Positions 25,259 through 34,609 of a stretch of 64,000 bases of DNA are shown one piece after another. The DNA comes from Microbacterium wangchenii (lineage in GTDB: Bacteria > Actinomycetota > Actinomycetes > Actinomycetales > Microbacteriaceae), in the NCBI RefSeq assembly GCF_004564355.1, contig NZ_CP038266.1, forward strand, positions 806,001-870,000, written 5' to 3'. Under the pieces are notes generated by a model. The model was not told where the DNA came from, did no database searches, and worked only from the letters and a program-made list of their open reading frames with translations. Both the position numbers and the translations under genes were made by a program. Every line of letters starts with the position of its first letter. Position 1 is the first letter of the stretch.

Positions 25259-27694
25259 ATGACCGACGCATCCACGCCCCTCATCGTCGGCGGCGATCGC
25301 GGTCCGCAGTTCGGTGTGGAACCACCGCGCGCGGACGACGATCTGCTCGCCGGGCTCAACCCGCCCCAGCGTGAGGCCGTGACCTATCGCGGCCCGGCGC
25401 TGCTCATCGTCGCGGGCGCCGGCTCCGGAAAGACCAGCGTGCTCACCCGCCGCATCGCGTCGCTCCTGCGCAGCGGTGAGGCGTGGCCGAGCCAGATCCT
25501 CGCCATCACGTTCACCAACAAGGCCGCCGGCGAGATGCGCGAGCGCGTCCGGCAGCTGATCGGCGACCGCGCCGAGGGCATGTGGATCTCCACGTTCCAC
25601 TCCGCGTGCGTGCGCATCCTGCGCCGGGAGGCGCAGCAGTTCGGGTTCACCAAGGCCTTCACGATCTACGACTCCGGCGACTCCCGCGCACTCATCAAGC
25701 GCCTCGTCAAGGAGCACCAGGGGGATGCGTTCGGCCTCACCCCCGCCGGCACGCAGAGCCGCATCTCCAAGCTCAAGAACGAGCTCGCCGACGCGGAGTC
25801 GTACGCGCGTCAGGCGAACATGAGCGACCCCGTCGAGCGGGTCTTCGTGGAGATCTTCTCCGCGTACCAGCGGGCGCTGCAGCGGGCGAACGCGTTCGAC
25901 TTCGACGACCTCATCGGCCAGACGGTGTACCTGTTCCGGGCGTTCCCGCACGTCGCCGACGTGTATCGCCGCCGGTTCCGCCACATCCTCGTCGACGAGT
26001 ACCAGGACACCAACCACGCCCAGTACGCGCTCATCCACGAGCTGACCCGGCCGATCGGATCCGACGCCGGACCCATCGCCTCCAGCGGCGGGATGATGAT
26101 CTTCGACGCCGACCCGGCCGACGATCCGGCCAAGGCGCCGGCGTCGCTGACCGTCGTCGGCGACTCGGATCAGTCGATCTACGCGTTCCGCGGCGCCGAC
26201 ATCCGCAACATCAGCGAGTTCGAGCGCGACTATCCCGGCGCCAAGGTCGTGCTGCTCGAGCAGAACTACCGCTCGACGCAGAACATCCTCTCCGCCGCCA
26301 ACGCCGTCATCAGCAACAACTTCGACCGCAAGGAGAAGCGGCTGTGGACCGACGTGGGCGCCGGTGACCCCATCATCGGGTTCACCGGGTACTCGCAGCA
26401 CGACGAGGCGCAGTTCGTCGCCGACGAGATCGAGGCGCTGCGCAAGGGCGGCGTCGACTACAGCCAGATGGCCGTGTTCTACCGGACGAACTCCCAGTCG
26501 CGTGCGCTGGAGGAGATCTTCATCCGCTCCGCGATCCCGTACAAGATCATGGGCGGCACGAAGTTCTACGAGCGGGCCGAGATCAAGGACGCCATGGCGT
26601 ACCTCGTGGCCGTGGCCAACCCCGCCGACGAGATGGCGGTGCGCCGCATCCTGAACCGGCCCCGACGCGGCATCGGTGACGTGACCGAGACGGCGATCGC
26701 GCGGTACGCCGCCGACGAGCAGATCACGTTCCGCGACGCGCTGGCCAACGCCTCCGCACTGGGCGTGGGGCCCAAGCTCCAGCAGGCGATCGCGCACCTG
26801 GACGCGGTCCTCGCCGAAGCGCGGGAGATCATGCTGCCCGCCTCCGGTGAGCTGGCGCCGCCCACGGCCGTCGCCGAGGGGCTCACGCTGCTGCTGAACA
26901 AGAGCGGCTACTTCGACGCGCTGCGCGCCAGCCGTGACCCGCAGGACGAGGCACGACTGGAGAACCTCGACGAACTCATCGCGGTGACCCGCGAATTCGC
27001 CCGCAACAATCCCGAGGGCACGGTCGTGGACTTCCTCACGGAGGTCGCCCTCGTCTCCGACGCCGACGACCTCGAGGATGCCTCGGGCTCGGTGTCGCTC
27101 ATGACGCTGCACACCGCGAAGGGCCTGGAGTACGACGCGGTCTTCCTCACCGGCGTCGAGGAGGACCTCCTCCCGCACCGCATCTCGGCGGGGGAGCCCG
27201 GCGGTCCGCAGGAGGAGCGCCGGCTGTTCTACGTCGGCATCACGCGCGCCCGCAAGCGCCTGTACCTCTCCCTCGCGATGACGCGCGCGCAGTTCGGCGA
27301 GGTCTCCGTGGCCATGCCGAGCCGCTTCCTGCAGGAGATCCCGGCCGACCTGGTGGACTGGCGGCAGTCGCCGGGAGATGTGAATTCACGCGGCGGAATG
27401 CAGTCGCGGGCGCTTAATGCGCGTCCGCGGCGCCCCGGGCAGGGACGCTACGGCGACGACCTCGTGCCGAAGTCGTCGGCGATCGACAAATTCCCCAACC
27501 GCATCCCGGCGAAGGTGCGCGACAACGGCGACATGGAGCTGGCCCCGGGTGACCGCATCCGCCACGACGACTTCGGCGAGGGCCAGGTCGACGCCATCAC
27601 CGGCGAGGGCGCCAAGCGCGTCGCGCACGTGCGGTTCGAGAAGGTGGGCGCCAAGAAGCTGCTCGTGAAGATCGCCCCGATCACCAAGCTCTGA
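25259..27694 (+). CDS. pcrA: ATP-dependent DNA helicase PcrA/UvrD1
   Basis: Superfamily 1A 3'-5' helicase of 811 residues, close to the usual length. Walker A is AGAGSGKTS, motif II VDEYQDTN, motif III GDSDQSIYAFRGAD, motif IV QNYRST, motif V TLHTAKGLEYDAVFL and motif VI VGITRARKR. The last 60 residues (GDRIRHDDFGEGQV ... RFEKVGAKKLLV) are the Tudor-like domain that contacts RNA polymerase. It acts in nucleotide excision and replication-fork repair. Its position ahead of the suc and pur genes recalls uvrD1 in mycobacteria. Confidence 0.95.
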   Translation: MTDASTPLIVGGDRGPQFGVEPPRADDDLLAGLNPPQREAVTYRGPALLIVAGAGSGKTSVLTRRIASLLRSGEAWPSQILAITFTNKAAGEMRERVRQLIGDRAEGMWISTFHSACVRILRREAQQFGFTKAFTIYDSGDSRALIKRLVKEHQGDAFGLTPAGTQSRISKLKNELADAESYARQANMSDPVERVFVEIFSAYQRALQRANAFDFDDLIGQTVYLFRAFPHVADVYRRRFRHILVDEYQDTNHAQYALIHELTRPIGSDAGPIASSGGMMIFDADPADDPAKAPASLTVVGDSDQSIYAFRGADIRNISEFERDYPGAKVVLLEQNYRSTQNILSAANAVISNNFDRKEKRLWTDVGAGDPIIGFTGYSQHDEAQFVADEIEALRKGGVDYSQMAVFYRTNSQSRALEEIFIRSAIPYKIMGGTKFYERAEIKDAMAYLVAVANPADEMAVRRILNRPRRGIGDVTETAIARYAADEQITFRDALANASALGVGPKLQQAIAHLDAVLAEAREIMLPASGELAPPTAVAEGLTLLLNKSGYFDALRASRDPQDEARLENLDELIAVTREFARNNPEGTVVDFLTEVALVSDADDLEDASGSVSLMTLHTAKGLEYDAVFLTGVEEDLLPHRISAGEPGGPQEERRLFYVGITRARKRLYLSLAMTRAQFGEVSVAMPSRFLQEIPADLVDWRQSPGDVNSRGGMQSRALNARPRRPGQGRYGDDLVPKSSAIDKFPNRIPAKVRDNGDMELAPGDRIRHDDFGEGQVDAITGEGAKRVAHVRFEKVGAKKLLVKIAPITKL

Positions 27695-27714
27695 CGCCAC
27701 CGCGCCGCGGTGGT

Positions 27715-27720
27715 TAGGCT
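27715..27720 (+). promoter_or_regulatory. -10 box of the SseB-like gene
   Basis: TAGGCT seven bases before the ATG. Confidence 0.4.
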
Positions 27721-27727
27721 GGCGGGG

Positions 27728-28864
27728 ATGGCTCTCTTCTCCCGCCGAAAGAACTCCCCGCCCGCCGACGTGCCCGACGAGGGGATCGAACCCGGCGAGC
27801 AGCCGGTCGATCCCGAGCGCGAGGGCGGGAATTCTCCGGCCGAGGCCGACGCGCCGCAGGCGCCGGCGGTGGGGATCTCCGTCTCTTCGTTCCGCGGAAT
27901 GGGCGCCGGCGCCGGTGCACCGACCGCGGCACCCGTGAGCGGCGCCGACGATCCGGGGGAAGGCGCGTCAGCCCCGGAGGGTGCGCCGGCAGCGGCTGCA
28001 GCATCCGGTTCCGCCGCACCGGACGCACCGCGCCGACTCCCGCCCCGACGGCCCGTGCCGGCTGAGGCGCCCGAGCCCACCTCCACCGTCCCGGGGCTCC
28101 GCGACAACACGTTGCTCGTCCAGGCGCTGGCCGGGCTCTCATCCAAGCCCACCGGCCCGGAGCTGATGAACGTCGTGCGACAGCTGCTGCAGGGGCACCT
28201 GTTCCTGCGTGTGCAGGGCGACGCGCGCGAGCTGCTGTCGGCGGGCAAGTCGCTGCCGCTGTCGGTCGCGGCGGTCGGAGACGACCGCTACGTGCTGGCC
28301 TACAGCGGCGGGGCGGCGCTCCAGGCGAGCGTCCGCGCCGACGGCGACGTGAAGACCTCCGCGATGGGTCAACCCGTCCTCGCCGTGCTGCGTCACGTCC
28401 TCTCCGGCGATTTCGCCGGGCTCATTCTCGACAACACCTCCGCGCCGGCGCGCGCGGTGCTGCCCACCGCGGTGCTCCAGCGCGCCGTGGACGATGCCGA
28501 CGAGGCGCTGCGCATCAAGACGCTGCTGAGCGCGCCGCGCACCGACGCGACCGCGAGCGAGGTCGTCCTCGCCATGACGGAGGCGCCGCTGTGGGTCGCC
28601 GTGCAGCGCACCCAGGAGGGTGGCCCCTTCGGCGTCGCCGAAACGCGCACCGCCGAGGGCGAGCGCTACCTCGAGGTGTTCTCGCACCCGCTGGAATCCG
28701 TCGCCCTGAACCGGGGTGACGCGGCCGCGCCGATCCCGCCGGCACGTCTGGCGACGGCTCTGGCCCGCGATCCGCAGCTGACGGGCGTGCTGGTGAACCC
28801 GGCCGGCCCCTGGATCCGCCTCAGCCGCGCCGACCTGGCCCCACTCCTCGCCCTCGCCGAGTAG
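27728..28864 (+). CDS. SseB-family protein with a disordered N-terminus
   Basis: Protein of 378 residues. The first 125 residues are low-complexity Pro/Ala/Glu-rich and likely disordered. Two SseB-like repeats follow (about 130-250 and 255-378), including ELLSAGKSLPLSVAAVGDDRYVLAYSGG-type and LARDPQLTGVLVNPAGPWIRLSR-type patterns. Function is unknown; the family is common in actinobacteria. Transcribed singly behind pcrA. Confidence 0.65.
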   Translation: MALFSRRKNSPPADVPDEGIEPGEQPVDPEREGGNSPAEADAPQAPAVGISVSSFRGMGAGAGAPTAAPVSGADDPGEGASAPEGAPAAAAASGSAAPDAPRRLPPRRPVPAEAPEPTSTVPGLRDNTLLVQALAGLSSKPTGPELMNVVRQLLQGHLFLRVQGDARELLSAGKSLPLSVAAVGDDRYVLAYSGGAALQASVRADGDVKTSAMGQPVLAVLRHVLSGDFAGLILDNTSAPARAVLPTAVLQRAVDDADEALRIKTLLSAPRTDATASEVVLAMTEAPLWVAVQRTQEGGPFGVAETRTAEGERYLEVFSHPLESVALNRGDAAAPIPPARLATALARDPQLTGVLVNPAGPWIRLSRADLAPLLALAE

Positions 28865-28916
28865 CTCCCACCCGAACGCGGCACTGCGGAGGCTGTCGGA
28901 TGCGGTGGGCTCCCGC

Positions 28917-28922
28917 TAGCGT
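28917..28922 (+). promoter_or_regulatory. -10 box of the LigD-type polymerase gene
   Basis: TAGCGT six bases before the ATG. Confidence 0.4.
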
Positions 28923-28928
28923 CGGAGC

Positions 28929-29963
28929 ATGGCGTCACCGCGCATCACGCTGACCGTTCCCGGACCGCACGGCGACCGCGAGGTCGGCATCTCCAACCCC
29001 GACCGCGTCCTGTGGCCCGAGCAGGGCATCACCAAACGCGAGCTGGCGGAGTACTTCATCGCCGTCGCCGAGCCGTTCCTCGCCGCCAACGGGAACCGGC
29101 CGGTGTCGCTGGAGCGCTTCCCCGACGGCATCGACGGGGAGAGCTTCTTCTCCAAGAACCCGCCCAAGGGCGCGCCCGACTACGTCGAAGCCGTGACCGT
29201 GACGTACAACAGCGGCCGGAAGCATCCGCAGCTCGTGGTCACCGAGATCGCCTCCGCCGTGTGGGCGGCGCAGATGAACACCATCGTCTTCCACCCGTGG
29301 GCCTCGCTCGCCGGCGACCCCGACAACCCCGTGGAGCTGCGCATCGACCTCGACCCGCAGCCAGGCACGGGGTTCGCCGAGGCCGTGACCGCCGCGCACG
29401 CCCTGCGCGAGGTGCTGCGCGAGGCGGAGCTCGAGCCCTGGATCAAGACGAGCGGCAACCGCGGCCTGCACGTGTTCTGCCCGATCGAGCCGACGCACGA
29501 ATTCCTCGACGTGCGGCACGCCGTCATCGCGGCGTCGCGCGAACTGGAACGGCGCATGCCCGACCGCGTCACGACCGCGTGGTGGAAGGAGGAGCGCGGC
29601 GAACGCATCTTCCTCGACTTCAACCAGGCCAACCGCGACCGCACGATGGCCGGGGCCTACTCGCCGCGGCAGTCGCCGGGAGCCACCGTGTCGACGCCGG
29701 TGTCGTGGGACGAGCTGGATGCGGTGGATCCCTCTGCTTTCACGGTCCGCACGGTCCCCGAGCGCCTCGCCACGGTCGGCGACCCGTGGGCGGGCCTCCT
29801 CGAGCGGCCCGGCCGCATCGACACGCTCCTGGAGTGGTGGCAGCGCGACCTCGACGACGGGCTGGGTGAACTGCCGTTCCCGCCGGACTTCCCGAAGATG
29901 CCCGGCGAGCCCCCGCGCGTGCAGCCCAGCCGCCTCAACCCGGAGAACTGGCCGAAGGAGTAG
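28929..29963 (+). CDS. LigD-type DNA primase-polymerase (PolDom), stand-alone
   Basis: Archaeo-eukaryotic primase-type polymerase of 344 residues, equal to the polymerase domain of LigD. The family start (SNPDRVLWPEQGITKRELAEYF) and the metal-binding Asp140/Asp142 in RIDLDPQPG are present, with the GNRGLHVF motif after them. There is no nuclease or ligase domain in the same chain; the ligase is encoded separately downstream. It can fill or extend ends in non-homologous end joining; no Ku gene is seen in the window. Confidence 0.9.
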   Translation: MASPRITLTVPGPHGDREVGISNPDRVLWPEQGITKRELAEYFIAVAEPFLAANGNRPVSLERFPDGIDGESFFSKNPPKGAPDYVEAVTVTYNSGRKHPQLVVTEIASAVWAAQMNTIVFHPWASLAGDPDNPVELRIDLDPQPGTGFAEAVTAAHALREVLREAELEPWIKTSGNRGLHVFCPIEPTHEFLDVRHAVIAASRELERRMPDRVTTAWWKEERGERIFLDFNQANRDRTMAGAYSPRQSPGATVSTPVSWDELDAVDPSAFTVRTVPERLATVGDPWAGLLERPGRIDTLLEWWQRDLDDGLGELPFPPDFPKMPGEPPRVQPSRLNPENWPKE

Positions 29964-30006
29964 CCGGACCTGGCGCATCGGGCTCCCCGCACGCGAGACT
30001 GGACAC

Positions 30007-31077
30007 GTGCAGCTCCCCGTCATGCCGCCCGTCGCCCCGATGCTGGCGAAGTCCGTCTCGGACATCCCCGACCTCGGGCACACCGAGCCGAAGTGGGACG
30101 GGTTCCGCACGATCGTCTTCCGCGACGGCGACCAGGTGATCCTTGGCAGCCGGAACGAGCGGCCGATGACCCGCTACTTCCCCGAGCTGATCGAGGCGAT
30201 CCGAGCCAACACCCCGCCGCGGTGCGTCATCGACGGGGAGATCGTCGTGGTCACCGGCGACCGTCTCGACTTCGAGGCGCTGCAGCAGCGGGTGCATCCC
30301 GCCGATAGCCGCGTCCGCATGCTCGCCGAACAGACCCCGGCCTCCTTCATCGCCTTCGACCTGCTCGCGCTCGGCGACGCCGACCTCATGGACCGCCCGT
30401 TCGCCGAACGTCGCGCCGGGCTCGTCGAGGCGCTGGCGGATGCTGCCGCCCCCGTCTTCGTCACCCCCGCCACCGGCGACATGGCCCGGGCGCGCGAGTG
30501 GTTCGACATGTTCGAGGGTGCGGGCCTCGACGGCGTCGTCGCCAAGCCGCTGACGGGCACGTACCAGCCCAACAAGCGGACGATGTTCAAGATCAAGCAC
30601 GAGCGGACGGCCGACTGCGTCGTCGCCGGCTTCCGCTGGCACAAGACCGGCGACGTCGTCGGCTCTCTGCTCCTCGGCCTCTACAACGACTCCGGGCAAC
30701 TGCAGCACGTCGGGGTGACCGCATCCTTCTCGATGGCTCGGCGCAAGAGCCTCCTGGACGAACTCGCGCCCTACCGAGACGTCGACCTCGACGCGCACCC
30801 GTGGGGCGGGTGGGCCGCGCAGGGCGACCGGCCCGACCTGCCGGGCGCGGGCAGCAGATGGAACGCCGGCAAGAGCCTGTCGTTCGAGCCGCTGCGCCCC
30901 GAGCTCGTCGTCGAGGTCGCGTACGACCACATGGAGGGCGACCGCTTCCGCCACATCCCCAGCTTCCGCCGCTGGCGCCCAGACCGTGATCCGCGCTCGT
31001 GCACGTTCGACCAGCTCGAAGAAGCCGCGGACTTCCGGTTCTCGGCCATCTTCCCCGAAGAGGGAGGTCCCTCGTGA
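30007..31077 (+). CDS. ATP-dependent DNA ligase (LigC-like)
   Basis: Ligase of 356 residues. The adenylated Lys29 lies in EPKWDGFR (motif I), followed by motif III (IAFDLLAL), motif IV (DGVVAKPLTG) and motif V (MFKIKHERTADCVV). An OB-fold C-terminal domain covers residues 215-330. GTG is taken as start; an ATG five codons later is possible. It follows the LigD-type polymerase by 43 bases and its stop overlaps the next start, so polymerase and ligase may serve one repair pathway. The Lig symbol is not assigned because LigB/C types are hard to tell apart by eye. Confidence 0.88.
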   Translation: MQLPVMPPVAPMLAKSVSDIPDLGHTEPKWDGFRTIVFRDGDQVILGSRNERPMTRYFPELIEAIRANTPPRCVIDGEIVVVTGDRLDFEALQQRVHPADSRVRMLAEQTPASFIAFDLLALGDADLMDRPFAERRAGLVEALADAAAPVFVTPATGDMARAREWFDMFEGAGLDGVVAKPLTGTYQPNKRTMFKIKHERTADCVVAGFRWHKTGDVVGSLLLGLYNDSGQLQHVGVTASFSMARRKSLLDELAPYRDVDLDAHPWGGWAAQGDRPDLPGAGSRWNAGKSLSFEPLRPELVVEVAYDHMEGDRFRHIPSFRRWRPDRDPRSCTFDQLEEAADFRFSAIFPEEGGPS

Positions 31078-31418
31078 CCACACCCGCCCCGCGGTCGCAG
31101 CAGGCTCTCGCCGAGCGGATCCGCGTCCTCCTGACCGCCTACCCGGATGTGCGCGAGGTGCGCATGTTCGGCGGTCTGTCGTTCATGGTGAACGAACGGA
31201 TGGCCGTGGCCGCTGGCCGCGTCGGAGACCTGCTCGTGCGCGTGAATCCTGCCGACTACGACGCCCTGCTCGAGGACGGCGGCGTTCCCGCGTTCATGGG
31301 CAAAGACCGGCCGATGGGGCCGGGATGGCTCAGCGTGCCCTCCGAGCGCGTCCAGGACGAGTCCGACCTCGCGCACTGGCTCGACGTCGGCATCCACTCC
31401 GGCGACGCGAAGGCCTGA
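31074..31418 (+). CDS. TfoX N-terminal-domain-family protein
   Basis: Protein of 114 residues. The pattern VREVRMFGGLSFMVNERMAVAA, then LLVRVNPADYDALLE and GWLSVPSE matches the TfoX/Sxy N-terminal fold. GTG start overlaps the ligase stop. In Gammaproteobacteria TfoX controls competence, but actinobacterial single-domain forms have no proven role. Confidence 0.75.
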   Translation: MTTPAPRSQQALAERIRVLLTAYPDVREVRMFGGLSFMVNERMAVAAGRVGDLLVRVNPADYDALLEDGGVPAFMGKDRPMGPGWLSVPSERVQDESDLAHWLDVGIHSGDAKA

Positions 31419-31440
31419 CCGGTTGCCGGGACGTGCGGGC

Positions 31441-31956
31441 ATGCGCCAGGTCGTCTTCCTCCGCAACGTGAACCAGGGCCAGCGCGGGCACCCCTCCACC
31501 GCTGACATCCTCTCCGCGTTCGCCGACGCGGGGTACCCGGATGCCGCGACCTACCGCAGCAACGGCACGGTCGTCGTCGACGCGGAGATCGACGACGAGG
31601 GTGTGGCCGACGTGGTGGCGGCGCTCGCGGTGCGCAGTGGGGAGGAGCGCTCCGCCCTGCGCCTGCCGATGGCGGAACTCTCCGTCATCGTGCGCCGCTT
31701 CGGGGATGAACCGGCTCGCCGGGAGCTCACCGTGCACGCGGCGGGCGCCGTCGCCGCCGACGATCCGCGACTGAGAAGCGACGCCGAGCGGTGGGGATGC
31801 CGCGTGCTGGGCGCCGGCGACGGGTGGGTGGTCTCCGCCCACGACCGCGACGAGGGGGTCAGCGCCACGCCCGCGCTGGAGCAGTTCACCGGCATGCCGG
31901 CGACGTCGCGCGGTCTGCGCACGATCGTCGGCCTGGTGAACCGGTTCGGCGACTGA
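31441..31956 (+). CDS. DUF1697-family protein
   Basis: Protein of 171 residues. The start RQVVFLRNVNQGQR, the stretch AAT YRSNGTVVV-like pattern (written ATYRSNGTVVV) and the ending MPATSRGLRTIVGLVNRF resemble DUF1697 proteins, whose function is unknown. The ATG is preferred over a TTG 18 bases upstream. It lies 22 bases after the TfoX-like gene, probably in the same transcript. Confidence 0.65.
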   Translation: MRQVVFLRNVNQGQRGHPSTADILSAFADAGYPDAATYRSNGTVVVDAEIDDEGVADVVAALAVRSGEERSALRLPMAELSVIVRRFGDEPARRELTVHAAGAVAADDPRLRSDAERWGCRVLGAGDGWVVSAHDRDEGVSATPALEQFTGMPATSRGLRTIVGLVNRFGD

Positions 31957-31978
31957 CAGGCCGGGGATCTCCTGGCGG

Positions 31979-33130
31979 TCAGGCCTCGAGCGTCTTCGGG
32001 CGCGCCCAGCGGGCCGGGCGGTCCGGGCCGTCCCACACCTGGATGACACCCCACACCGCCGCGGTGATGGGGACGGCCAGGACCGCGCCGACGATCCCGC
32101 CGACGACCGTGCCGACGGTCAGGGCGACCAGGATGACGAAGGCGTGCAGCTTCATCGACCGGCCCATCAGCACCGGCTGCAGGAAGTTGCCCTCGAGCTG
32201 GTTGACGAGCACCACGATCCCCACGACGATGAGGGCGATGAGCGGGCCGTTGGCCACGAGCGCGACGAGAGCCGCGAGGATGCCGGCCACGGTCGCGCCG
32301 ACGATCGGGATGAAGGCGAGCAGGAAGACCAGCACCGCCAGCGGGATCGCGAGCGGCACCTGCAGGATCAGCAGGCCGATCAGGATGCCGATGGCATCCA
32401 CGGCGGCCACCGTCGCCGTGCCGCGCACATAGGCGCCGAGCACCGTGACCGTCTTGTCGCCGATGCGGCGGGCGCGCACGTAGTTCTCACCGCGGAAGGG
32501 GCGCAGGAGGAACTCCCACATCTGCGGCCCGTCCTTGAGGAAGAAGAACAGGATCGTGACGAGCAGGACGAAACCGGTCACGAAGTTGGCCACGGCGCCG
32601 ACGCCGGCCAGCGCGCCGGAGCCGAACTGCGCGCTCGTGACGAAGTCGGTGACGGTGTCGACCAGCTCGTCGAGCTGGTCGGGCTGCACGAAGTCGAAGG
32701 GGAGGTCCTGGACCCACGCCACCAGCTTGCGGAAACCGTCCTCGGCCTGGGCGTAGAGGTCGTTCCACTGGTCGCGCACGGCCCACACGATCAGCCAGCC
32801 CAGCGCGGAGAGGATCACCACGATCGCCAGCAGGGTCGCGATGGTCGCCAGCAGCGAGGGCACGCCGCGCCGCCGCATCCAGCTCATCACCGGATTGAAC
32901 GCGCACGCGAGGATCAGCGCGATGACCAGGGGAATCGTCACGAGCGTGAGCGTCTGGATCGCGAAGATGATCGCGCCTGCCACCACTACCACGACGATGA
33001 TCTGGATGGCGCGGATGCCGAGCTTGCCGAAGGCGTCGGCCCACAGACTCCACGGAGCCGTGGTGGCCTTCAACTCGACGTCTTTCGACTCCAGCTGCAC
33101 GCGCTGCGGATCGTTGCGGAACCATGCCAT
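31979..33130 (-). CDS. AI-2E family transporter
   Basis: Polytopic protein of 383 residues with about eight membrane segments. Typical features are the long loop between segments 3 and 4 (about residues 110-165), FFLKDGPQMW, and the ending region FLLAFIPIVGATVAGILAALVAL and NQLEGNFLQPVLMG. The family includes TqsA and many exporters or Na+/H+ antiporters; a specific substrate cannot be given. Confidence 0.85.
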   Translation of the reverse strand: MAWFRNDPQRVQLESKDVELKATTAPWSLWADAFGKLGIRAIQIIVVVVVAGAIIFAIQTLTLVTIPLVIALILACAFNPVMSWMRRRGVPSLLATIATLLAIVVILSALGWLIVWAVRDQWNDLYAQAEDGFRKLVAWVQDLPFDFVQPDQLDELVDTVTDFVTSAQFGSGALAGVGAVANFVTGFVLLVTILFFFLKDGPQMWEFLLRPFRGENYVRARRIGDKTVTVLGAYVRGTATVAAVDAIGILIGLLILQVPLAIPLAVLVFLLAFIPIVGATVAGILAALVALVANGPLIALIVVGIVVLVNQLEGNFLQPVLMGRSMKLHAFVILVALTVGTVVGGIVGAVLAVPITAAVWGVIQVWDGPDRPARWARPKTLEA

Positions 33131-33136
33131 GGGACG

Positions 33137-33142
33137 AGGCTA
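33137..33142 (-). promoter_or_regulatory. -10 box of the AI-2E transporter gene
   Basis: TAGCCT on the minus strand, six bases before the ATG. Confidence 0.4.
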
Positions 33143-33179
33143 ATGCCCTCCGCCGGATGCCGCGGCGAAACCGGGACGT

Positions 33180-34418
33180 TTACGCGAACGCGCTCATGCC
33201 GGTGATGTCGCGGCCCAGCAGCAGCGCCTGCACGCTCTCGGTGCCCTCGTAGGTGTGGATCGCCTCGATGTCGGCCATGTGCTGCATGACCCCGTTCTCC
33301 AGCAGGATGCCGTTGCCCCCGAGCAGGTCGCGCGCGGTCGCGGCGATCCGGCGGGCGGTGCGCGTGTTGTGGTACTTCGCGAGCGACGCCTGGGTGGGAC
33401 GGAGTCCGCCGGTGGACTCCAGGTCGGACAGACGCCGGCAGTACAGCTGCATCGCGGTGAGGTCGGCGAGCATCTGCGTCAGCCGCTCCTGCACCATCTG
33501 GAACTTCGCCAGCGGCTTGCCGAACTGCATCCGCTGGGTGGCATAGGTCAGCGCCGCCTCGTAGCAGGCCGTCGCGTGCCCGAGCGCCGACCACGCGACG
33601 CCCGAGCGCGTGGAGTACAGCACGGTCGAGGCATCCTTGAAGCTCTTCGTGCCCGGCAGCACGGCGTCGGCGGGCACGCGCACGTCGTCGAGGGCGATGT
33701 GGGCCTGGTGGATACCGCGCAGCGACGCCTTGCCGGTGATCACGGTGCCGGTGTACCCGGGGGTGTCCTGCTGGACGAGGAAGCAGCGCACGGCGCCGTG
33801 GTCATCGGCGCCCTCGTCCTGCACGCGCGCCCACACGAACGTGACGCCGCCGGACGCGCCGTTGCCGATCCACTTCTTCGCCCCGCGCAGCACCCAGCCC
33901 TCGTCGTCGCGGATGGCGGTGGTCTCCAGAGACACGGAGTCGGAGCCGTGGTCGGGCTCGGTGAGCGCGAAGGATCCGAGGACCTCGCCGCGGGCGATCG
34001 GCTGCAGCCAACGGGCCTGCTGCTCGGGGCTGCCGAAGAGGGCGAGTGTGCGCAGGGCGAGCCCGCCCTGCACGGCGAGCACGGTGCCGAGCGACCCGTC
34101 GCCGCGGGAGATCTCCATGTTCACCAGGCCCGCTGCCAGCGGCGAGGAGCCGGGAAGATCGGGGTGGTCGATCCCATCGGTGTACAACTCGAGCTCGCCC
34201 ATGCGCCGCGTGAGGTCGAGGGGGTAGGTCGCGGCATCCCATTCCTGCTGCATCCGCGGGCCCACCTCGTCGATGAAGGCACGCGCGCGCTCCCACGCGG
34301 CCCGGTCGGCGTCGGGGACATCGGCGAACACGGCGTAGTAGTCGGTGTCGCGGCGCGCGGTGACGTCGTAGCGGGCGACGCGCTCGCCGGGAAGGGAGGG
34401 GGACTCCGGAGTGCTCAT
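33180..34418 (-). CDS. Acyl-CoA dehydrogenase, glutaryl-CoA dehydrogenase-like
   Basis: FAD enzyme of 412 residues. ACAD signatures are present: FALTEPDHGSD near residue 150, WIGNGA, and the catalytic Glu391 in HTYEGTESV. The Glu position in the C-terminal loop and the overall pattern are closest to glutaryl-CoA dehydrogenase, though medium-chain types cannot be ruled out. A GATACT box six bases before the ATG and a perfect inverted repeat just upstream suggest regulated, leaderless expression. Confidence 0.85.
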   Translation of the reverse strand: MSTPESPSLPGERVARYDVTARRDTDYYAVFADVPDADRAAWERARAFIDEVGPRMQQEWDAATYPLDLTRRMGELELYTDGIDHPDLPGSSPLAAGLVNMEISRGDGSLGTVLAVQGGLALRTLALFGSPEQQARWLQPIARGEVLGSFALTEPDHGSDSVSLETTAIRDDEGWVLRGAKKWIGNGASGGVTFVWARVQDEGADDHGAVRCFLVQQDTPGYTGTVITGKASLRGIHQAHIALDDVRVPADAVLPGTKSFKDASTVLYSTRSGVAWSALGHATACYEAALTYATQRMQFGKPLAKFQMVQERLTQMLADLTAMQLYCRRLSDLESTGGLRPTQASLAKYHNTRTARRIAATARDLLGGNGILLENGVMQHMADIEAIHTYEGTESVQALLLGRDITGMSAFA

Positions 34419-34424
34419 GCACTG

Positions 34425-34430
34425 AGTATC
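34425..34430 (-). promoter_or_regulatory. -10 box of the acyl-CoA dehydrogenase gene
   Basis: GATACT on the minus strand, six bases before the ATG. Confidence 0.45.
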
Positions 34431-34439
34431 GCGTATAGA

Positions 34440-34452
34440 GGAACTCAGTTCC
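34440..34452. promoter_or_regulatory. Candidate operator upstream of acyl-CoA dehydrogenase
   Basis: Perfect inverted repeat GGAACT-C-AGTTCC placed where the spacer and -35 of the minus-strand promoter would be. The regulator is not known. Confidence 0.45.
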
Positions 34453-34518
34453 AGGAGGGGCGCGCGGCGGCCGGCCGGCGAGGCCGCTGTCCCCACTTCC
34501 GCGCCACTTCCGTGCAAC

Positions 34519-34559
34519 CGCGCCACATCAAAGTGCAGCGAACGCACGTTTGTGGCGCG
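34519..34559. repeat. Intergenic inverted repeat
   Basis: CGCGCCACA and TGTGGCGCG flank 23 bases; GTGC/GCAC inside extend the pairing imperfectly. It lies in the gap between two minus-strand genes and may be a palindromic repeat or a transcription stop for the YbdK-type gene. Confidence 0.5.
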
Positions 34560-34609
34560 AACGCGGGGCGGCCGGGGCCGTCGGGGCCGCCGACGCGGCG
34601 GGCGCGAGT

